Below, one piece after another: positions 56,235-64,000 of a stretch of 64,000 bases of DNA (its first letter is position 1; each line of letters starts with the position of its first letter). This DNA is from Chromobacterium sphagni (GTDB taxonomy: Bacteria > Pseudomonadota > Gammaproteobacteria > Burkholderiales > Chromobacteriaceae), in contig NZ_MKCT01000002.1 in assembly GCF_001855555.1 (NCBI RefSeq), forward strand, positions 1 to 64,000, given 5' to 3'. The translations under genes were made by a program, and so were the position numbers. The notes below the pieces were generated by a model. The model worked only from the letters and a program-made list of their open reading frames with translations, did not search any database and was not told the origin of the DNA.

Positions 56235-56929
56235 GGCTGTCCTCCTGCCAGGTCGGCCGGGGCCACATGCGCCGGCAGCAGCGCCAGCACCAGCAGCTCG
56301 CGCGGGCCGTGCGCGCCGTAGGCCAGCGTTTGCTGGATGTCGGCCGTCTTGGACGGGCCGGAGATCAGCAAGGCGTTGGTGGGCATGCCATCCTGCCAGC
56401 GCTGGCTGCTCAGCGCGGAGTAGAAGTCGGGATATAGCGTGGAGGTGTCGAACAAGGCGATGTGCAGCGGCGGCACCAGGCTCATGGTGCGCGGCTCCCG
56501 CTCGTCCGGCCACAGCACCAAGGTGCCGGTGGCGGCGATGCCGCAACGAACGCCGGTGAAAGCCGCCGCGATGTCGAACAGCTCCGCTTTCCAGCCATCC
56601 ACCGCCTGCTCGAACCAGCGCAGCGCCGGCGCAGCGGCCATGCCGTGCAACGCGGCGGCGGCCGCCCGGCCGTGCGGCGTGTCGGATAACAGCAACGAAG
56701 CCTGCGGATGCGCCGCCAGCCAGGACGCCAGCTGCCGCGGCCAATCATCGGCCCGCGCCCACAGGATTTCCGTCTTCACCGCACGCATCATCGCGGCCCA
56801 GTGGCGCAGCGCGGCCAGTTCATCCTGTTGATTGCGAAAACGCTGAAAATGGGCAGCGAGGTCGGGCCGCGGCAGCGGCTGGCTGGGCGCGGCCCGCAGC
56901 TTGGCAAGGATGCAGCCGCGCGCGCTCAT
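56231..56929 (-). CDS. lldG: L-lactate dehydrogenase subunit LldG (LutC)
   Basis: A 232-residue DUF162 protein. Typical segments are AAAFTGVRCGIAATGTLVLWPDEREPRTMSLVPPLHIALFD and ALLISGPSKTADIQQTLAYGAHGPRELLVLAL. The N-terminal helices are more variable. It is a partner of LldE and LldF. The ATG at 56929 overlaps the lldE stop as ATGA. Confidence 0.92.
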   Translation of the reverse strand: MSARGCILAKLRAAPSQPLPRPDLAAHFQRFRNQQDELAALRHWAAMMRAVKTEILWARADDWPRQLASWLAAHPQASLLLSDTPHGRAAAAALHGMAAAPALRWFEQAVDGWKAELFDIAAAFTGVRCGIAATGTLVLWPDEREPRTMSLVPPLHIALFDTSTLYPDFYSALSSQRWQDGMPTNALLISGPSKTADIQQTLAYGAHGPRELLVLALLPAHVAPADLAGGQP

Positions 56930-57669
56930 GGCTTGCCCCCGGTACGCTCCAAAAGGAAGCTGGCCAGATGCCGGCCCTGAAAGACGCTGCCGCATTGCGC
57001 CAGCTTGCCGTTGATGTTGAGCAGGCAGCCGCCGTCGGCGGTGACGAACTCCACCGCGTCGCTGCCCACCAGCGCCCGCGCCTTGTCCTCCACCATCGCA
57101 CCGGCGATGTCCGGGTGCTTGATGGAAAAAGTGCCGCCGAAGCCACAGCATTCCGACTCATGGTCATGCGCCACCCGTTCGACATTGGCCAGCCGGTCCA
57201 GCAATCCCCAACTGGACAGATGCACATTCATCTCGCGCCGCGCCGAACAGGAAGTGTGCACCGCCACCTTCACCGGCTCGCCCAAGTCCTGGGGCCGCCA
57301 GTTCAGGCGGTTGAGCAGGAAATCGGTGAGCTCCACCACCCGCCCCGCTATCGCACAGGCCTGCGCCTCGTCCGGCTGGCCTGAAAACAGGCGCGGCCAG
57401 TGGTGCTTGATCATGCCGCCGCAGGAACCGGACGGCACCACGATGGGCCAGTCTTCCGGGAAGCACGCCAGCTGCGCGCGCGCCACCGCCAGCGCCTCGC
57501 CAGGATGGCCGCTGGTATAGGCCGGCTGGCCGCAACAGCTTTGCTGCTGGGGAAAATGCACGCGCATGCCCAACCGCTCCAGCAGGACGATGGCGTCCAG
57601 GCCAGCCTCCGGCAGAAACAGGTCGAGCAGGCAGGTGCCGAACAGGTAGACATCGGCCGGCTGGCTCAT
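56926..57669 (-). CDS. lldE: L-lactate dehydrogenase subunit LldE (LutA)
   Basis: A 247-residue protein with two CCG domains that bind Fe-S clusters and take part in L-lactate oxidation: QQSCCGQPAYTSG in the first repeat and ESECCGFGGTFSIKHPDIAGAMVEDK in the second. A conserved segment VAVHTSCSARREM lies between. The ATG at 57669 has AAGGA five bases upstream. First gene of lldE-lldG-lldF-dld; its leader carries a perfect GntR-type operator. Confidence 0.93.
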   Translation of the reverse strand: MSQPADVYLFGTCLLDLFLPEAGLDAIVLLERLGMRVHFPQQQSCCGQPAYTSGHPGEALAVARAQLACFPEDWPIVVPSGSCGGMIKHHWPRLFSGQPDEAQACAIAGRVVELTDFLLNRLNWRPQDLGEPVKVAVHTSCSARREMNVHLSSWGLLDRLANVERVAHDHESECCGFGGTFSIKHPDIAGAMVEDKARALVGSDAVEFVTADGGCLLNINGKLAQCGSVFQGRHLASFLLERTGGKP

Positions 57670-57682
57670 GGCGTCCTTTGTA

Positions 57683-57699
57683 AATTGGTATGACCAATT
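57683..57699. promoter_or_regulatory. LldR/PdhR-type operator upstream of lldE
   Basis: AATTGGTATGACCAATT, a perfect dyad of the TGGT-N3-ACCA class bound by LldR and PdhR. Its near edge is 14 bp before the lldE start codon, where binding would block transcription or initiation. Confidence 0.75.
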
Positions 57700-58017
57700 A
57701 TCCTTATCCAAATCACTGTAGAGCGATTGCCCGGCTTCGTCAATATGACAATGAGCCGCCGGGCGGCGTCGACGCTGCCGCATAGACGCGTCAGACCAGG
57801 CTCATCCATGCCGACCTCCAGAGAAAACTCCTTTGGATCACCCGCCCGCCCGGATGCATGGCCTCATGCCCGGCATGCAAAAGTCATTTTCGACAGCGGC
57901 GAATAATAAGGGGAACGCCCGTCGCGCCGGCGCCTCCCCCGCAAGGCGCGACACGCCTACCGGCTGTCCACCCCGGCATGCCACCCCTGCCAACCCTTGT
58001 GATAAGCTGCCCGCATC

Positions 58018-58028
58018 TGGTCAGACCA
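58018..58028. promoter_or_regulatory. Second TGGT-N3-ACCA operator upstream of lldR
   Basis: TGGTCAGACCA, 30 bp upstream of the lldR start and about 332 bp from the first operator. Paired sites suggest autoregulation and possible looping, as described for E. coli LldR. Nothing else was recognised in 57700-58017. Confidence 0.65.
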
Positions 58029-58057
58029 ATACTCCGCCCGAGCGCGCCCCGACAAGC

Positions 58058-58828
58058 ATGAACTACCCTAAAGTCACCCTGCCCAAGCTGTCCGACGTCA
58101 TCGTCCGGCAATTGGAAAAACGCATTCTCGACGGCGTGCTCAAGCCCGGCGACCGGCTGCCGCCGGAGCGGCAACTGGCCGAGGAGTTCGGCGTGTCGCG
58201 GCCGTCGCTGCGCGAAGCGATCCAGCAACTGGCGTCGCGCGGCCTGCTGTCCAGCCGCCAGGGCGGCGGCACCTGGGTGACGGACAGGCTGGAAACCGCT
58301 TGGTCCGACCCGTGGGAAAAGCTGCTGCACCAACATGAGGAACTGCGCGGCGATCTGCTGGAGTTCCGCCGCGTGCTGGAGGGCACGGTGGCGCGCTGCG
58401 CCGCCAGCCGTGCCACCCCGGCGGACCTTGAGCGGCTGCAGCGTTGCGTGGACAAGTTGCAGCAGGCCTACAGCGGCGGCGATCTGACCGAACAGGCCCG
58501 GGCCGACGTCGAGTTTCACCAGGCAGTGGCGGAAGCTTCGCACAATGTGCTGTTCGCCCACCTGTCCGGCAGCCTGCTCTCGATGCTGCACCGCCATGTG
58601 AAGGACAATATCGCCAATCTCTTCGCGGTGGGCGAGGTGGCGGAAGCCTTGCGCGACCAGCACCTGGCCATCTGGCGAGCGATACGCGAACGCAAGCCGT
58701 CCGAGGCGCAACTGGCGGCGGAGCGCCATCTGGACTTTGTCGCAGGCACGCTACAGAGCCAACAGCAGCAGACCGAGCGCGACGAGCGCGCGCGGATGCG
58801 GCTGGCGCAGGGCAGCCCAGAACGCTGA
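58058..58828 (+). CDS. lldR: Lactate-responsive GntR/FadR-family regulator LldR
   Basis: A 256-residue regulator. The N-terminal winged helix reads GDRLPPERQLAEEFGVSRPSLREAIQQLASRGLLSSRQGGGTWV, with an all-helical FCD ligand domain behind it (DLLEFRRVLEGTVARCAASRAT, DVEFHQAVAEASHNVLFAHL, DQHLAIWRAIRERKP). It is divergent from lldE, with matching operators in the gap, so it is taken as the lactate-relieved repressor. The family also includes PdhR, which binds nearly the same site. The ATG at 58058 is the family start. Confidence 0.9.
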   Translation: MNYPKVTLPKLSDVIVRQLEKRILDGVLKPGDRLPPERQLAEEFGVSRPSLREAIQQLASRGLLSSRQGGGTWVTDRLETAWSDPWEKLLHQHEELRGDLLEFRRVLEGTVARCAASRATPADLERLQRCVDKLQQAYSGGDLTEQARADVEFHQAVAEASHNVLFAHLSGSLLSMLHRHVKDNIANLFAVGEVAEALRDQHLAIWRAIRERKPSEAQLAAERHLDFVAGTLQSQQQQTERDERARMRLAQGSPER

Positions 58829-58836
58829 AAACAATA

Positions 58837-58866
58837 AGGCCGCGCCATCCGAAGACAACGCGGCCT
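58837..58866. terminator. Terminator shared by convergent lldR and hldD
   Basis: AGGCCGCG pairs with CGCGGCCT across a 14-base loop, with a T-rich flank on the minus strand, between two convergent stops. Confidence 0.7.
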
Positions 58867-58886
58867 GTTGCGCCCCGCTCCGCGGC

Positions 58887-59882
58887 TTAGCGGTGGATCA
58901 GCCAATCCACATAGCGGTCCACGCCCTCGCCCACCGACAGCATCGGCGCGGCGTAGCCGGCCTCGCGCAGCTTGGCGATGTCGGCCTGGGTGAAGCTCTG
59001 GTACTTGCCCTTGAGCGCGTCCGGGAAGGCGATGTACTCGACGATGCCCTGCTGCACCATCTCGTCCAGCGTCAGTGCCGGCTTGCCCTCATGGCGGCGG
59101 CAGGCGTTGACGGTGGCTTCAGCCACGTCGTTGAAGGGCTGCGAACGGCCGCTGCCCAGATTGTAGATTCCGCTCTTGCCCGGATTGTCGAGGAAGTGCA
59201 GATTGACCTTGACCACGTCCTCCACCGACACGAAGTCGCGGCTCTGCATACCGTCGCCCCAGCCGTCCCAGCCGCCGAACAGCTTGACCTTGCCGTGCTC
59301 GCGGTACTGGTTGAAATGGTGGAAGGCCACCGACGCCATCCGCCCCTTGTGCTGCTCCCGCGGACCGTAGACGTTGAAGTAGCGGAAACCCACCGCCTGC
59401 GAGGCCAGGCCTTCCTTGATGCGCTGGCGCAGCACCTGGTCGAACAGGAACTTGGAATAGCCGTAGACATTCAACGGCCCCTCGTGCTGGCGCTCCTCCT
59501 TGAACACCGTGCCCTTGCCGTAGGTGGCCGCACTGGAGGCGTACAAGAACTGGATTTCCTCGTGCTGACAGTAGTCGAACAAGGCCAGCGTGTACTGATA
59601 GTTGTTGTCCATCATGTACTTGCCGTCGTGATTCATGGTATCCGAGCAGGCGCCCTGGTGCAGGATGGCGGCCAGTTCGCCCTCGTACTCGCCGTCCAGC
59701 AGCAAGTGCAGGAATTCGTGCTTGTCCAGATAGTGCGAAATCTCGCAGTCCACCAGATTGTGGAACTTGTCGGCGTTGCTCAGATTGTCCACCGCGATGA
59801 TGTCGGTGATGCCGCGCTGGTTCAACCCCTTGACCAGATTGGAGCCAATGAAGCCGGCCGCGCCGGTAACAACGATAGTCAT
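58887..59882 (-). CDS. hldD: ADP-L-glycero-D-manno-heptose-6-epimerase HldD
   Basis: Makes ADP-L-glycero-beta-D-manno-heptose for the LPS inner core. The 331-residue extended SDR has the NAD motif [16 protein letters not shown], the DNLSNADKF segment, and the catalytic YxxxK as YGYSK ([12 protein letters not shown]), with the [16 protein letters not shown] signature of the family. It lies near rfaE1, another heptose-pathway gene, with one unrelated gene between. Confidence 0.95.
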   Translation of the reverse strand: MTIVVTGAAGFIGSNLVKGLNQRGITDIIAVDNLSNADKFHNLVDCEISHYLDKHEFLHLLLDGEYEGELAAILHQGACSDTMNHDGKYMMDNNYQYTLALFDYCQHEEIQFLYASSAATYGKGTVFKEERQHEGPLNVYGYSKFLFDQVLRQRIKEGLASQAVGFRYFNVYGPREQHKGRMASVAFHHFNQYREHGKVKLFGGWDGWGDGMQSRDFVSVEDVVKVNLHFLDNPGKSGIYNLGSGRSQPFNDVAEATVNACRRHEGKPALTLDEMVQQGIVEYIAFPDALKGKYQSFTQADIAKLREAGYAAPMLSVGEGVDRYVDWLIHR

Positions 59883-59931
59883 GTGCTTGTCCTTGTGTCA
59901 GCCAGGGCTCGATGCCCGGCAAGTATCAAAT

Positions 59932-60522
59932 TCAGAACCCCGCTCCCGGCGTGGCGAGGTAAGCCAGCTCGGCGGCGCTGCTCGCCCTGCCCAATACGGC
60001 ATTGCGGTGCGGAAAACGGCCAAACTCGGCGATGACCCGATGATGGCGCCGCGCATAATCCAGATAATTGCTGCCCGGCGCCGCGTCATCCAGCGCCAGG
60101 AACAGCTGCAGCGAACGCTGCTGGTCGGCGAGGTCTTCGCTGTGCTCGAACGGCAGATAGACGAATAGCCGCGCCACCGCCGGCAAAGCCTGGTCCAGGC
60201 CTTGCTCCAGCGCCTGCCGCGCGCCCGCCCTGGCCTGGGCGTCGGTGGAGAACGCCCGCGGGTCGCCGCGGAACAGATTGCGCGGAAACTGGTCGGCGAC
60301 GATCAGCCAGGCCAACGCCGCTCGGGCGCCTCCCGCGCCCATTTGCAATGCGCCGTCGGCAAGCCGCCGCCACAGCGGCAGGAAGCGCTGGCGGATGTCG
60401 GCGTCGAAGGCGTCGTCGCGACGGAACCACGACTCGCGCGCCGCGGCCAGGCTGGAATCGTCGGCGCCGCCGAACCAGAACGTCAGCACGGCGTCCACTT
60501 GCGCCGGGGTCAACTGCGCCAT
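59932..60522 (-). CDS. DUF924 family protein
   Basis: A 196-residue helical protein of the DUF924 family (TPR-like fold, function unknown). Diagnostic segments are VLTFWFGGADDSSLAAARESWFRRDDAFDADIRQRFLPL, LIVADQFPRNLFRGDPRAFSTDAQA, FVYLPFEHSEDLADQQRSLQLF and FGRFPHRNAVLGR. The ATG at 60522 is the family start. It sits inside the heptose gene run without an obvious functional link. Confidence 0.9.
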   Translation of the reverse strand: MAQLTPAQVDAVLTFWFGGADDSSLAAARESWFRRDDAFDADIRQRFLPLWRRLADGALQMGAGGARAALAWLIVADQFPRNLFRGDPRAFSTDAQARAGARQALEQGLDQALPAVARLFVYLPFEHSEDLADQQRSLQLFLALDDAAPGSNYLDYARRHHRVIAEFGRFPHRNAVLGRASSAAELAYLATPGAGF

Positions 60523-60565
60523 CTGCACTGTCCTCACGAACGGGTCCGGCCGGATGCCGGGGATG

Positions 60566-61528
60566 TCAAAGCGCGAACAACTCCTGCTGCGAGCAGACCG
60601 CGGTGCCCAGCTTGCCCACCACCACGCCGGCGGCGGCATTGGCCAGGCTCATCGCCACCGGCATGCTCTGGCCGGCGGCCAACGCCAGGCCCAAGGTGCC
60701 GATCACGGTATCGCCGGCGCCCGACACGTCGTACACCTCGCGCGCGAAAGTAGGCTGATGCAGCGCGCCATCGGCGCGGAACAGCGTCATGCCCTCTTCG
60801 CTGCGGGTAACCAGCAAGGCCTCCAGGCTCAATTCTTCGCGCAGGGCCTCGGCCTTGCGCACCAACGCCTCCTCGCTGGACCAGGAGCCCGCCACCTGAC
60901 GGAACTCGCTGCGGTTCGGGGTCAGCAGCGTAGCGCCGGCGTACTTGCTGTAGTCGTCGCCCTTGGGGTCGATCAGCACCGGCTTGCCCGCCTCGCACGC
61001 CAGCCGGATCATTTCCGCTACATGGGTCAGGCCGCCCTTGCCGTAGTCGGACAGGATCACCACATCATGACGGGCGACGATGGCGGAAAATTCCTGCAGC
61101 TTGTCCGCCAGAATCTCGTGACTGGGAGCGTCCTCGAAATCCAGCCGGATCAATTGCTGCTGCCGCGCCACCACCCGCAGCTTGACGGTGGTGGCGATAT
61201 TCGCGTCGCGCTTGAAAGAGGTGGCGATGCCATCGTCCAGCAGCAGTTGCTCCAGCACATCGGCCGCCTCGTCGTCGCCCACCACCGACAGGATGGTGGC
61301 CTTGCCGCCCAGGCCAGCGATGTTGCGCGCCACATTGGCGGCCCCGCCGGCGCGCTCTTCGCTGCGGCCGATCCTGGCCACCGGCACCGGCGCCTCCGGA
61401 GAAATGCGGGACACGTCGCCGAACCAGTAACGGTCCAGCATCACATCTCCCACCACCAACACCCGGGCCGCCGCCAGGCTCTCCGCCAGCTTGGCGGCGT
61501 CCAGCTTCAGTTCCTGCATCAAACCCAT
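60566..61528 (-). CDS. rfaE1: D-glycero-beta-D-manno-heptose-7-phosphate kinase (RfaE domain I)
   Basis: A PfkB-family kinase that phosphorylates heptose 7-phosphate at O1. Segments: VLVVGDVMLDRYWFGDVSRISPEAPVPV, RAGGAANVARNIAGLG, and DVSGAGDTVIGTLGLALAAG with the catalytic Asp. At 320 residues it is only the kinase half of bifunctional E. coli HldE; the adenylyltransferase must be encoded elsewhere. The ATG at 61528 has AGGGA upstream and is preferred over 61519. It follows ugd by 11 bp. Confidence 0.93.
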   Translation of the reverse strand: MGLMQELKLDAAKLAESLAAARVLVVGDVMLDRYWFGDVSRISPEAPVPVARIGRSEERAGGAANVARNIAGLGGKATILSVVGDDEAADVLEQLLLDDGIATSFKRDANIATTVKLRVVARQQQLIRLDFEDAPSHEILADKLQEFSAIVARHDVVILSDYGKGGLTHVAEMIRLACEAGKPVLIDPKGDDYSKYAGATLLTPNRSEFRQVAGSWSSEEALVRKAEALREELSLEALLVTRSEEGMTLFRADGALHQPTFAREVYDVSGAGDTVIGTLGLALAAGQSMPVAMSLANAAAGVVVGKLGTAVCSQQELFAL

Positions 61529-61539
61529 AGCTCTGTCCC

Positions 61540-62859
61540 TTATCGGCCAATGGCCAGGTAATCGAAGCCCTGTTCGCGCAGCCATGCCGGGTCGTACATA
61601 TTGCGGCCGTCGAAGATCAATGGCCGCTTCAGGCTCCGCTTGATCGCGTCAAAGTCGGGCGCGCGGAACATTTTCCATTCCGTGACGATCAGCAGCGCGT
61701 CGGCGCCTTCCAACGCCTTCATCATGTCGTCGGCGAAGCGCAGGCGGGCATTGCCTCCCATCACGCGACTGGCCTCATGAGTGGCCACCGGATCGAAAGC
61801 CACCACTTCGGCGCCGCGGCAGCTCAGTTCGTCCACGATCACCCGGCTGGGAGCCTCGCGCATGTCGTCGGTATTGGGCTTGAACGCCAGCCCCCACAAT
61901 GCGAAGCGGCGGCCGGACAGATCGCTGCCGAAACGGCTCACCACCTTGTCCACCAGCCGCAGCTTCTGAATGTCGTTGGCCTCTTCCACCGCGCTCAGCA
62001 CGCGCAACGTGTGGCCGTGCTCCTTGCCGGTCTGCACCAGCGCCTTGACGTCCTTGGGGAAGCAGGAGCCGCCGTAGCCGACGCCGGGATAGAGGAAATG
62101 GTAGCCGATGCGCGGGTCGGACCCCATGCCCAGCCGCACCTGTTCGATATCCGCGCCCATGGTCTCGGCCAGATTGGCCAGCTCGTTCATGAAGGAAATC
62201 CGGGTGGCCAGCATGGCGTTGGCGGCATATTTGGTCAGTTCGGCCGAGCGCACGTCCATCAGCAGCACCCGTTCGTGGTTGCGCTGGAACGGCTTGTACA
62301 GGCGGCGCATGATCTCGGCGGCGCGCTCGTCGTCGACGCCTATCACTACCCGGTCCGGGCGCATGAAGTCGTCGATCGCCGCACCTTCCTTCAGGAATTC
62401 GGGATTGGACACCACGCTGTATTCGATGTCCGCGCCGCGGGCGGCTAACTCCTCCGCCATCGCCGCCCGCACCTTGTCGGCGGTGCCCACCGGCACGGTG
62501 GATTTGTCCACCACCACGCGGTAGCCGGTCATATGGCGGGCGATATTGCGCGCGGCGGCCAGCACGTATTGCAGATCGGCGGAGCCGTCCTCATCCGGCG
62601 GGGTGCCCACCGCGATGAACTGAATGTCGCCGAAGGCGACCGAGGCGGCCACATCGGTGGTGAAACTCAGGCGGCCGGCCGCTACATTGCGGCGCACCAT
62701 GTCTTCCAGGCCCGGCTCGAAAATGGGGATGCCGCCCTGTTGCAGGATTTCGATCTTGCGCGGATCCACGTCCAGGCAGCAAACGTGGTAGCCGGTTTCA
62801 GCCAGGCAGGTGCCGGTCACCAGGCCGACATAGCCCGAACCAATCACTGTTACTTTCAT
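61540..62859 (-). CDS. ugd: UDP-glucose 6-dehydrogenase
   Basis: Oxidises UDP-glucose to UDP-glucuronate with two NAD+. The 439-residue protein begins with [22 protein letters not shown] (NAD motif), has [11 protein letters not shown] and [21 protein letters not shown], the catalytic Cys in [17 protein letters not shown], and the C-terminal [18 protein letters not shown]. The ATG overlaps the pyrF stop as ATGA. It supplies UDP-glucuronate for surface polysaccharide or lipid A sugars. Confidence 0.96.
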   Translation of the reverse strand: MKVTVIGSGYVGLVTGTCLAETGYHVCCLDVDPRKIEILQQGGIPIFEPGLEDMVRRNVAAGRLSFTTDVAASVAFGDIQFIAVGTPPDEDGSADLQYVLAAARNIARHMTGYRVVVDKSTVPVGTADKVRAAMAEELAARGADIEYSVVSNPEFLKEGAAIDDFMRPDRVVIGVDDERAAEIMRRLYKPFQRNHERVLLMDVRSAELTKYAANAMLATRISFMNELANLAETMGADIEQVRLGMGSDPRIGYHFLYPGVGYGGSCFPKDVKALVQTGKEHGHTLRVLSAVEEANDIQKLRLVDKVVSRFGSDLSGRRFALWGLAFKPNTDDMREAPSRVIVDELSCRGAEVVAFDPVATHEASRVMGGNARLRFADDMMKALEGADALLIVTEWKMFRAPDFDAIKRSLKRPLIFDGRNMYDPAWLREQGFDYLAIGR

Positions 62860-63599
62860 GATTGCTTAGCCTGAGAAATTGCGATGTCGCGATTGATGGC
62901 GCGCAGCGTCGCCAGCGGATCCGCGGCGCGGGTGATCGGCCGGCCTATCACCAGGAAATCGGAACCGGCGGCCAGCGCGGCGGTCGGCGTCATCACCCGG
63001 CGCTGGTCGTCGCAGGCGCTGTCGGCCAGCCGGATGCCCGGCGTCACCAGCTTGAAGTCCTTGCCCAGCGTCTGCTTGAGCATGGCGGCCTCCTGCGCCG
63101 AGCACACCACGCCGTCCAGGCCGCAATCGCGGGCCAGCGTGGCCAGGCGCAGCACATGCTGCTCGGGCGAAGCCGCGATGCCCACTTCAGCCAAGTCTGC
63201 GGCCTCCATGCTGGTCAGCACCGTCACCGCGATCAACAACGGACGCTGGCTGTAACCGGCCAATGCTTCACGCGCGGCCTCCATCATGCGGCGGCCGCCG
63301 CTGGCGTGCACATTCACCATCCACACCCCGGCTTCGGCCGCAGCCTTGCAGGCGTGGGCAACGGTATTGGGGATGTCATGGAATTTCATATCGAGAAAAA
63401 CCTGAAAGCCGCGCGCGGCCAGCGCTTCCACCAGGTCGCGCCCGCTGGAGGTGAACAGCTCCTTGCCCACCTTGAGCCGGCACTCGGCCGGGTCCAGCCG
63501 GCTGGCGAAGGCCAGCGCGCCGGCGGCGTCGGCGAAGTCAAGCGCCACCACCACCGGCGAGGGGGATCGGGCCTCGGCTGCTGCAATCAGAGGATTCAT
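62856..63599 (-). CDS. pyrF: Orotidine 5'-phosphate decarboxylase PyrF
   Basis: The last step of UMP synthesis. The 247-residue TIM barrel has [14 protein letters not shown], the catalytic DxKxxD region [14 protein letters not shown], a [11 protein letters not shown] loop and the C-terminal phosphate loop [16 protein letters not shown]. The gene lies 77 bp downstream of lapB, as in E. coli lapAB-pyrF. Confidence 0.95.
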   Translation of the reverse strand: MNPLIAAAEARSPSPVVVALDFADAAGALAFASRLDPAECRLKVGKELFTSSGRDLVEALAARGFQVFLDMKFHDIPNTVAHACKAAAEAGVWMVNVHASGGRRMMEAAREALAGYSQRPLLIAVTVLTSMEAADLAEVGIAASPEQHVLRLATLARDCGLDGVVCSAQEAAMLKQTLGKDFKLVTPGIRLADSACDDQRRVMTPTAALAAGSDFLVIGRPITRAADPLATLRAINRDIAISQAKQS

Positions 63600-63635
63600 G
63601 GATGCTCCATCATTCTATTTATAAGTATGCATGAA

Positions 63636-63660
63636 GCGCCGCCGGCCCCGCCGGCGGCGC
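63636..63660 (-). terminator. GC-rich hairpin between lapB and pyrF
   Basis: GCGCCGCCGG - CCCCG - CCGGCGGCGC, a perfect 10-bp stem 17 bp downstream of the lapB stop. There is no T run on the minus strand, so it probably attenuates or processes rather than fully stops transcription. Confidence 0.5.
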
Positions 63661-63676
63661 AAAATTCACAACCGCG

Positions 63677-64000
63677 TCAGGCTTCCGAACGGTTGGCGGT
63701 GAAGCTCTCCCATTCGCCGCAGGCCGGACAATGCCAGAAGAAGGCGCGGGAACGGAAGTTGCAGCATTTGCAGCGATGCACGCTCAAACGCTGCGAATGC
63801 TTGAGGATCAGCGCGCGCGCCACTTCGGCATCCATCCGCCCCTCCGGCGACAACTCGTCCATCTGCGCCTCTATCATCCGGTACACGCCGGACAAGCTGG
63901 GGCGCGCATGCACCGCCTCGCGCACGCCCTCCAGCGCGCGGGCCTCGCCGTCGTAGGTGGCGATCTTCTGGTACAGCAGATCGGTCAGCTCCAGTTGCGG
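63677..64000 (-). CDS. lapB: LPS assembly regulator LapB (YciM), C-terminal part
   Basis: The last 107 residues of LapB, running off the right edge. The end carries the rubredoxin-type metal site CKCCNFRSRAFFWHCPACGEWESF (the CxxC pairs are conserved), preceded by TPR-like helices. In E. coli LapB is membrane-anchored and adjusts LpxC degradation by FtsH. The position upstream of pyrF matches the E. coli arrangement. Confidence 0.93.
   Translation of the reverse strand, partial: PQLELTDLLYQKIATYDGEARALEGVREAVHARPSLSGVYRMIEAQMDELSPEGRMDAEVARALILKHSQRLSVHRCKCCNFRSRAFFWHCPACGEWESFTANRSEA

Overview
The window is 64 kb of GC-rich chromosome from a betaproteobacterium. The gene content fits the Neisseriales, most likely Chromobacterium or a close relative: a complete second (lateral-type) flagellar gene set, a rbsKDACB ribose operon, lapB-pyrF, heptose and UDP-glucuronate genes, and squalene-type hpnCDE genes. 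The genus is inferred from content and order. No rRNA, insertion sequence, phage or CRISPR array was seen.

Layout. (1) 1-4914, minus strand: the N-terminal part of radA, a small lipoprotein, a short-chain dehydrogenase with an altered active site, and hpnE-hpnD-hpnC. (2) 5065-5279: tRNA-Ala with promoter and terminator. (3) 5437-11214, plus strand: a 1611-residue CHASE/PAS hybrid histidine kinase followed without a gap by a REC-GGDEF diguanylate cyclase. (4) 11222-13448, minus strand: a cystine-type ABC importer. (5) 13668-14029: tRNA-Ala, tRNA-Glu, tRNA-Ala. (6) 14106-39146: the lateral flagellar region. It holds flgM-flgN-flgJ, a Crp/Fnr-type regulator, the long minus-strand run fliE-F-G-H-I-J, fliD-S-T-K-L, fliA, motA, motB, and the divergent plus-strand run fliM-N-P-Q-R-flhB-flhA. 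A BetR-type HTH/receiver protein, a hybrid kinase with a periplasmic molybdopterin-oxidoreductase-like partner, and the flagellin gene lafA follow. (7) 39358-40641: a serine-carboxypeptidase-like protein that appears to have lost its catalytic triad. (8) 40710-46568, minus strand: ribose uptake and phosphorylation with a Cra-like LacI regulator. (9) 46855-51771: MgtC-like membrane protein, ZapE, an orphan solute-binding protein, a YfcF-like GST, cysM and a small CsbD-like protein. (10) 51958-58828: lactate utilisation (lldE-G-F-dld, divergent lldR with two TGGT-N3-ACCA operators). (11) 58887-64000, minus strand: hldD, a DUF924 protein, rfaE1, ugd, pyrF and the C-terminal end of lapB.

How the parts work together. 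fliE-J, fliM-flhA and fliD-fliL build the basal body, export gate, switch, cap and motor. fliA is the class-specific sigma-28 factor and flgM its antagonist. lafA and flgM share a sigma-28-like promoter plus a nearly identical 18-bp block. The order fliEFGHIJ / fliD-S-T-K-L / fliA-motA-motB equals the lfi/laf order known from Vibrio and Aeromonas lateral flagella. However, no sigma-54 activator (LafK) and no rod or hook genes lie here. The Crp/Fnr-like and BetR-receiver proteins are therefore the obvious candidate regulators (inference).

Main points for a second look: the degenerate S10 carboxypeptidase-like protein beside lafA; an apparent one-base deletion at the 3' end of fliG; the kinase/molybdopterin-like/BetR-receiver group; a FliM without the CheY-binding peptide; and the shared lafA/flgM promoter block.
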